Of a stretch of DNA of 7,053 nucleotides, positions 5,425 through 7,053 are shown in pieces (the stretch's first letter is position 1; each line of letters starts with the position of its first letter). Where the stretch lies: NCBI GenBank assembly GCA_016789485.1, contig JAEURE010000139.1, forward strand, positions 1 to 7,053, in the 5' to 3' direction. The translations under genes were made by a program, and so were the position numbers. The notes below the pieces were generated by a model. The model had not been told where the DNA came from. It did no database searches and saw only the letters and a list, made by a program, of their open reading frames with translations. The stretch comes from Anaerolineales bacterium (GTDB lineage: Bacteria; Chloroflexota; Anaerolineae; Anaerolineales; Villigracilaceae).

Positions 5425-6309
5425 TTACTCTGAAACCAGCAGCCACTTAGCCATTTTTCCGTGCAATTGGCCGATGCCACGCGCGATATTCATGAAGGTT
5501 GTCCACAAGAGGATACCGCCGAGTACAAAAAGCGGATACGACCACGTTGGGAAGATGTACCGTATGCCATTGTTGAATATTGCCCCCTGCCCCAGCCATT
5601 CCTGCAAGACAGGGACAGCAATGAAGGAAAGCGAGAAACTAAGCACGGTGACGATCAACACAAAATACACGATCCCCAACACAAATTGCAAGAGCATGTA
5701 AACAAGCATCAACCATGTAGCTTTATCGGTCAGCAAAGCCTTCAATCTGTCGAGCCACTTCATACCTTGATGGGAGAACAAAGGCCGGCGCGGCATGCGG
5801 ACGCCCAGCAAAGCTTCCACGAGGCGGCCTTCGAGAAGCGCCAGTCCACGAACAGAAATTAAAAACAAGAGCGCAATTGGAAAACCAAAAATAAAGATCA
5901 GCATAGATACAGACACAGATACCCCAGTGACTGCCCAGCTAAAGTAGAAAACACCTGTAACAAAAGCAATCAACATATACAGCAAAGCGCCCCAGGCACG
6001 CGGATCGGCGTATACACCGAAGAAATGTTCCAATACCGAGCCTGACTTGGCAGGTTGTTTCAAAATGGGCGATGTTCGCCTCTCCACCTCCCTGTAAGCG
6101 GATGCAGTTTCTTCCGGCACGCCATACTCTTCGATGATTTTTCGGAGCGCATCGGCCTCACTCACCTCTGGAGCAGCCTCCCGTGCAACAGTCAAGGCCG
6201 TGGATAAATGCTCACGCGCATCGGCTTGCGCATCCTGCACCAGCGCGGGGTCAGCATCCTTCATTTCATTTTTCAAAGCATCGAGATATTCTTCAACTGT
6301 ATTAAACAT
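5425..6309 (-). CDS. HAAS/Sensor-domain membrane protein, partner of PadR regulator
   Basis: This 294-residue protein has a soluble N-terminal half and a four-to-five-helix membrane half. Residues 1-75 (EEYLDALKNEM..., later LRKIIEEYGVPEETASAYRE) are the helical HAAS/DUF1700-type domain, commonly encoded next to PadR regulators. Residues from about 104 form a 'putative sensor' domain in two similar halves: DPRAWGALLYMLIAFVTGVFYF (104-123 core) and DKATWLMLVYMLLQFVLGIVYF (195-214 core). Each half is followed by more hydrophobic segments, and LEGRLVEALLGVRMPRR (159-175) is a family-like basic loop. Membrane segments are estimated at 106-128, 133-155, 198-234 (one long or two short) and 257-277. 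It starts 4 bp after the PadR stop, and its ribosome site (AAAGGA, 6324-6319) overlaps the end of padR, so the two are co-translated. The likely role is sensing an envelope condition and modulating PadR; no ligand is evident. Confidence 0.8.
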   Translation of the reverse strand: MFNTVEEYLDALKNEMKDADPALVQDAQADAREHLSTALTVAREAAPEVSEADALRKIIEEYGVPEETASAYREVERRTSPILKQPAKSGSVLEHFFGVYADPRAWGALLYMLIAFVTGVFYFSWAVTGVSVSVSMLIFIFGFPIALLFLISVRGLALLEGRLVEALLGVRMPRRPLFSHQGMKWLDRLKALLTDKATWLMLVYMLLQFVLGIVYFVLIVTVLSFSLSFIAVPVLQEWLGQGAIFNNGIRYIFPTWSYPLFVLGGILLWTTFMNIARGIGQLHGKMAKWLLVSE

Positions 6310-6313
6310 GATT

Positions 6314-6670
6314 TCATCCTTTCAAAATCGCATCCACGAACTTCTTGGTTTGCTTCCAGATTTCAAGCCATTCTTCCAAAGCTACATTTCCATCGTTTGT
6401 AATTTTGTAATACCTGCGCGGTGGGCCTGAGACCGACGGTTCCACGGTGCTTTCCAATAAGCCATTCTCTTCCAGCGAACGTAACACGGGGTAGAGAGTC
6501 CCCTGCTTCATCATCGGAAAATCAGGTCCGCTTTCCTCCAGCAATTTGGCAATTTGATAGCCATACATCGGCTCCTTGCTGCGGTTTACGACACTTAACA
6601 ACACCAGCGACGACGTGCCGGAGTTCAGTTCCTTTTGAAATTTTTTGGTTTGTGCGGTAATTTCAGCCAT
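6314..6670 (-). CDS. PadR-family winged-helix transcriptional regulator
   Basis: This 118-residue protein has the PadR winged-helix DNA-binding domain: SSLVLLSVV leading into MYGYQIAKLLEES (35-47), the recognition region GTLYPVLRSLEENGLL (57-72) and the wing with PPRRYYKIT (83-91). It ends in a short helix (NVALEEWLEIWKQ onward) used for dimerisation, as in the short PadR subgroup. The ATG at 6670 is preceded by AAAGGAG (6682-6676) with five bases' spacing; a TTG at 6694 is in frame but has no such site and would add eight residues before the conserved part. PadR proteins are dimeric repressors, often responding to small molecules or envelope stress. It heads a two-gene operon with the HAAS/Sensor protein and probably represses its own promoter through the overlapping repeats upstream. 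Confidence 0.9.
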   Translation of the reverse strand: MAEITAQTKKFQKELNSGTSSLVLLSVVNRSKEPMYGYQIAKLLEESGPDFPMMKQGTLYPVLRSLEENGLLESTVEPSVSGPPRRYYKITNDGNVALEEWLEIWKQTKKFVDAILKG

Positions 6671-6675
6671 TTTTG

Positions 6676-6682
6676 CTCCTTT
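6676..6682 (-). promoter_or_regulatory. Ribosome binding site deciding the PadR start
   Basis: On the minus strand AAAGGAG stands five bases before the ATG at 6670. It supports this ATG over the in-frame TTG 24 bases upstream. Confidence 0.8.
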
Positions 6683-6699
6683 CGGTAGTATCAAACTCT

Positions 6700-6740
6700 T
6701 ACTACTAATAAATCAATAATAGTACTAAATTGATAGTATG
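6700..6740. promoter_or_regulatory. Candidate PadR operator (TACTA/TAGTA repeats and dyads)
   Basis: The stretch holds TACTACTA (6700-6707), the perfect palindrome TAGTACTA (6720-6727) and TAGTA again at 6734-6738. The palindrome is flanked by ATCAAT (6712-6717) and ATTGAT (6729-6734), making a larger dyad about 23 bp long. A separate imperfect dyad spans 6700-6724. These elements sit on the -10, spacer and downstream side of the padR promoter, where a bound dimer would block RNA polymerase. Confidence 0.5.
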
Positions 6741-6744
6741 TCAA
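6716..6744 (-). promoter_or_regulatory. Sigma-70-type promoter of the PadR-HAAS operon
   Basis: On the minus strand a perfect TTGACA (6744-6739) is followed after 17 bp by TATTAT (6721-6716), five of six matches to the consensus. Transcription would start near 6709, giving a leader of about 39 bases that contains the AAAGGAG site. Confidence 0.65.
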
Positions 6745-6761
6745 GGTCTTAAATAGTAAAG

Positions 6762-6781
6762 GTCCCGCCAAAAGGCGGGAC
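6762..6781 (-). terminator. Intrinsic terminator downstream of folD
   Basis: GTCCCGCC and GGCGGGAC form a perfect 8-bp GC-rich stem around a four-base loop. On the minus strand it lies about 30 bp after the folD stop and is followed by the T-rich stretch CTTTACTATTT. The U run is interrupted, so termination may be less than complete. It insulates folD from the padR promoter that starts 18 bp further on. Confidence 0.7.
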
Positions 6782-6810
6782 TTCACATTCCACTTCTTAC
6801 TTTATTACTT

Positions 6811-7053
6811 TTATGGTTCCTGAATTTCCGCTGCGCGCAATGTGTTTGCCATCAACATTGCAATCGTCATAGGACCTACTCCACCGGGAACCGGCGTAAT
6901 GAATCCAGCAACTTCTTTTGCTTCTTCAAAGTTGACATCGCCCACCAGCTTCTGGCGCGGCTTGCCGGTCTTCTGGCTGATGACAGGGCTGCCATCCGGG
7001 TTGAGCATGGGGATGCCATTAATGCCCACGTCAATGACCGCCGCGCCGGGTTT
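6811..7053 (-). CDS. folD: FolD, methylene-THF dehydrogenase/cyclohydrolase (C-terminal part, start outside window)
   Basis: The window holds the last 80 codons, beginning [15 protein letters not shown] and ending at TAA (6813-6811). FolD converts 5,10-methylene-THF to 10-formyl-THF in the cytoplasm in two steps, using NADP, and feeds purine and formyl-Met synthesis. Visible signatures are VIDVGIN of the nucleotide-binding domain, LVGDVNF and the family signature PGGVGPMT (coded at 6888-6865), followed by the usual final helix ([13 protein letters not shown]). About 200 N-terminal residues lie beyond the right edge. The segment between GIN and VGDV is longer than in E. coli FolD, with [17 protein letters not shown], a lineage variation that does not affect the assignment. 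An in-frame GTG at 7029 is an internal Val codon, not a start. Confidence 0.95.
   Translation of the reverse strand, partial: KPGAAVIDVGINGIPMLNPDGSPVISQKTGKPRQKLVGDVNFEEAKEVAGFITPVPGGVGPMTIAMLMANTLRAAEIQEP

Noticed and set aside
5461..5862. Plus-strand frame of 133 codons opposite the HAAS/Sensor gene
   Set aside because: It is His/Gln-rich and without a ribosome site; it is the complement of hydrophobic membrane-segment codons.
5725..6000. Internal duplication of the membrane half of the HAAS/Sensor protein as a novelty
   Set aside because: As far as I recall, two similar halves are the normal layout of the Sensor domain family, so this is not unusual.
6671..6694. Earlier TTG start for the PadR regulator
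   Set aside because: The AAAGGAG site lies within this stretch and serves the ATG at 6670.
7027..7029. GTG at 7029 as the start of a short 72-residue protein
   Set aside because: The frame continues upstream to the window edge with FolD sequence (KPGAAVID), so this is an internal Val codon.
1..7053. CRISPR array, tRNA, rRNA or riboswitch
   Set aside because: No regularly spaced repeats and no recognisable RNA gene or aptamer were seen; the intergenic gaps are all under 150 bases and explained by promoters and terminators.

Overview
The window is ordinary-looking bacterial chromosome of moderate GC. It carries eight protein-coding regions plus a clipped fragment at each edge counted among them. 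I see no RNA genes, CRISPR array, insertion sequence or attachment site. The gene mix (a TtuA/TtuB tRNA-thiolation pair, a GT4 glycolipid-type glycosyltransferase next to a YraN protein, a PadR plus HAAS/Sensor pair, and a GH25-SH3b-phosphodiester-glycosidase protein) suggests Chloroflexota, most likely Anaerolineae. That placement is an inference from gene content, not a proven assignment.

Layout. Positions 1-87 (+) hold the last 28 codons of a membrane protein, which meets the tRNA thiolation operon tail to tail. That operon (1223 to 91, -) encodes a small ubiquitin-like sulfur carrier (TtuB type) and the zinc/iron-sulfur tRNA 2-thiouridine synthetase TtuA, overlapping by ATGA. A compact divergent promoter region (1224-1304) separates it from a glycosyltransferase/yraN pair (1305-2857, +), also ATGA-overlapped. 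A good sigma-70-type promoter inside the 3' end of yraN then drives a large modular protein (2934-5369, +): a GH25 muramidase domain, four SH3b modules on Pro/Asp-rich linkers, and a C-terminal NAGPA-type phosphodiester glycosidase domain. A symmetrical hairpin at 5387-5422 can end transcription from both sides.

The right part is on the minus strand. A PadR-family repressor (6670-6314) is followed after 4 bp by a HAAS/Sensor membrane protein (6309-5425). Their promoter (TTGACA, 17 bp, TATTAT) is overlaid by TAGTA/TACTA repeats that look like an autoregulatory PadR operator. Upstream lies the terminator and 3' end of folD (7053-6811, start outside the window).

Functionally the window is a string of small independent transcription units: tRNA thiolation, envelope glycolipid synthesis, cell-wall glycan hydrolysis, an envelope-sensing regulatory pair and one-carbon metabolism. 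The most noteworthy points are the domain architecture of the 811-residue protein together with its lack of a signal peptide, the GG-Ser-Lys tail of the sulfur carrier, a probably leaderless glycosyltransferase mRNA, and the readable PadR promoter/operator.
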